Assembly: GCA_946616385.1 (NCBI GenBank)
Contig: CAMOIZ010000047.1
Span: forward strand, 1-7,951
Source: an uncultured Bacteroidales bacterium
GTDB lineage: Bacteria; Bacteroidota; Bacteroidia; Bacteroidales; UBA932
DNA: 7,951 bases
Direction of reading: 5' to 3'
Positions 7,549 through 7,951 of this stretch are shown here, in pieces. The notes beneath the pieces were generated by a model that was not told where the DNA came from, did no database searches, and saw nothing but the letters and a program-made list of their open reading frames with translations. Position 1 is the stretch's first letter. Every line of letters begins with the position of its first letter. Both the position numbers and the translations under genes were made by a program.

Positions 7549-7574
7549 GTTTTTGTTTCGTTTTGTTTCGTTTT
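7549..7574 (+). promoter_or_regulatory. GTTTY pentamer array, candidate DeoR/AgaR-type operator
   Basis: After a GTTTTT run at 7549-7554, four consecutive pentamers GTTTC, GTTTT, GTTTC, GTTTT occupy 7555-7574; equivalently, the decamer TTTTGTTTCG occurs twice in tandem at 7551-7570. The 5-bp periodicity of TTTC/TTTT separated by G closely resembles, from memory, the operator consensus of E. coli AgaR (TTTCRTTTYRTTTY), a DeoR-family regulator of N-acetylgalactosamine genes. A DeoR-family gene begins 63 bp away. The array lies midway between the two divergent promoters and overlaps neither core. Confidence 0.6.
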
Positions 7575-7594
7575 CTCTACAAAATTTTGCGCAA
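7575..7594. repeat. Direct-repeat element copy 2, ending in TTGCGCAA, at the regulator -33 box
   Basis: Reads CTCTACAAA then ATTTTGCGCAA on the plus strand, the second copy of the element at 7528-7548. The TTGCGCAA cores are 46 bp apart. Here the palindrome extends to TTTGCGCAAA (10 bp, 7586-7595), and it covers the -33 TTTG of the divergent regulator promoter. The two copies thus mark the -33 regions of both promoters. Confidence 0.6.
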
Positions 7595-7616
7595 ACGAAA
7601 TTAATCGTTATATTAG
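7586..7616 (+). promoter_or_regulatory. Predicted promoter of the DeoR-family regulator gene
   Basis: TTTG (7586-7589), a 19-nt spacer and TATATTAG (7609-7616) match the Bacteroidota promoter consensus with one mismatch in the -7 box (A for T at 7615). Transcription would begin near 7621-7624, leaving a leader of about 15 nt before the ATG at 7638. The slightly weaker -7 box fits modest regulator expression. Confidence 0.65.
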
Positions 7617-7637
7617 AGTCGCTAAAACTGAATAACT

Positions 7638-7951
7638 ATGACCAGCATTGCAGAACGCCGTAAATTCATACTCGACAACATTTTCCAGAACGGATTCGTG
7701 CGGGTGGCCGACCTGGCAGACGCCCTGCAGGTGACGCAGACCACCATTCGCAAGGACCTCACCTACCTTGAAGGCCAGGGGCTTCTCTACCGTGCATACG
7801 GCAGCGCCCTGCCCACCACCGCGCAGGTCATGGACATCAGTCTCAACACCAAGAAGCTCATCAATTTCAAGAAAAAGCAGAAAATCGCCGTGAAGGCCAT
7901 TTCGATGCTCCAGGAGAACGACTCCATCATAATGGGGGCCGGTTCCACCCT
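7638..7951 (+). CDS. DeoR-family transcriptional regulator, N-terminal part (cut by window edge)
   Basis: The ATG at 7638-7640 opens a frame that runs off the window after 104 complete codons. The protein starts MTSIAERRKFILDNIFQNGF and has the DeoR winged helix-turn-helix. Residues 21-34 (VRVADLADALQVTQ) and TTIRKDLTYLE (35-45) give the family's V-x-x-LA...TIRxDLxxLE signature, and GLLYRAYGSAL (48-58) matches the GLLxRxHGGA wing. A linker follows, then the beginning of the sugar-phosphate sensor domain (KKQKIAVKAISMLQENDSII, 79-98), with GAGST (100-104) where the family has its phosphosugar-binding D/G-S-G-T/S-T loop. DeoR proteins are usually repressors released by a phosphorylated sugar intermediate. 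Divergent orientation next to the SusCD operon and the GTTTY array makes it the probable regulator of that operon and of itself. The effector is unknown; an amino-sugar phosphate is a guess from the GH20-like gene and the AgaR-like operator. Confidence 0.92.
   Translation, partial: MTSIAERRKFILDNIFQNGFVRVADLADALQVTQTTIRKDLTYLEGQGLLYRAYGSALPTTAQVMDISLNTKKLINFKKKQKIAVKAISMLQENDSIIMGAGST

Noticed and set aside
4971..7604. An 877-codon open frame on the plus strand, antisense to susC
   Set aside because: It lies opposite a clear SusC gene. The translation is Val/Gly/Asp-rich with no recognisable domain, which is typical of an antisense frame kept open by strong codon bias. It also ends across the divergent promoter region.

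Overview
The window looks like a piece of a Bacteroidota (probably Bacteroidales) chromosome. It carries an adjacent SusC/SusD pair, three lipoproteins with typical lipoboxes, genes without Shine-Dalgarno sequences, and promoters of the Bacteroides type (TTTG, 19-nt spacer, TAnnTTTG). The coding DNA is fairly GC-rich for this phylum, so a relatively GC-rich gut lineage is plausible. I cannot name a genus from the sequence alone.

Layout. Almost the whole window (about 1-7500) is one minus-strand polysaccharide-utilisation-type operon. In transcription order it holds: a SusC/RagA TonB-dependent outer-membrane transporter (4398-7475); a SusD/RagB surface glycan-binding lipoprotein (2355-4385); a neutral-ceramidase-like amidohydrolase lipoprotein (1019-2365); an endonuclease/exonuclease/phosphatase (EEP) superfamily lipoprotein (168-1022); and the 5' end of a secreted protein that looks like a GH20 beta-N-acetylhexosaminidase (1-160, cut by the window edge). 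The junctions are a 12-nt gap, an 11-nt overlap, a 4-nt ATGA overlap and a 7-nt gap, so co-transcription and partly coupled translation are very likely. A DeoR-family transcription factor (7638 to beyond 7951, cut) is divergently transcribed on the plus strand.

The 162-bp divergent intergenic region (7476-7637) is dense with signals. It has back-to-back Bacteroides-type promoters, a 14-bp inverted repeat in the spacer of the susC promoter, two copies of a ~20-bp element ending in the palindrome TTGCGCAA, and between them four head-to-tail GTTTY pentamers resembling the operator of the DeoR-family amino-sugar regulator AgaR.

Working model (inference). The DeoR-type protein senses a phosphorylated sugar, perhaps an amino sugar given the GH20-like gene, and controls the operon. 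SusCD captures and imports a glycan or glycoconjugate, and the exported hydrolases process it. A ceramidase-fold amidohydrolase, an EEP-fold enzyme (the superfamily that includes neutral sphingomyelinases) and a probable hexosaminidase together raise the possibility of a glycolipid or other amide-/phosphodiester-linked amino-sugar substrate. The ceramidase-like protein keeps the zinc-ligand motifs but lacks the canonical catalytic serine motif, so its substrate may not be ceramide. There is no stretch over 300 bp without a gene, and I saw no RNA gene, insertion sequence or CRISPR array.
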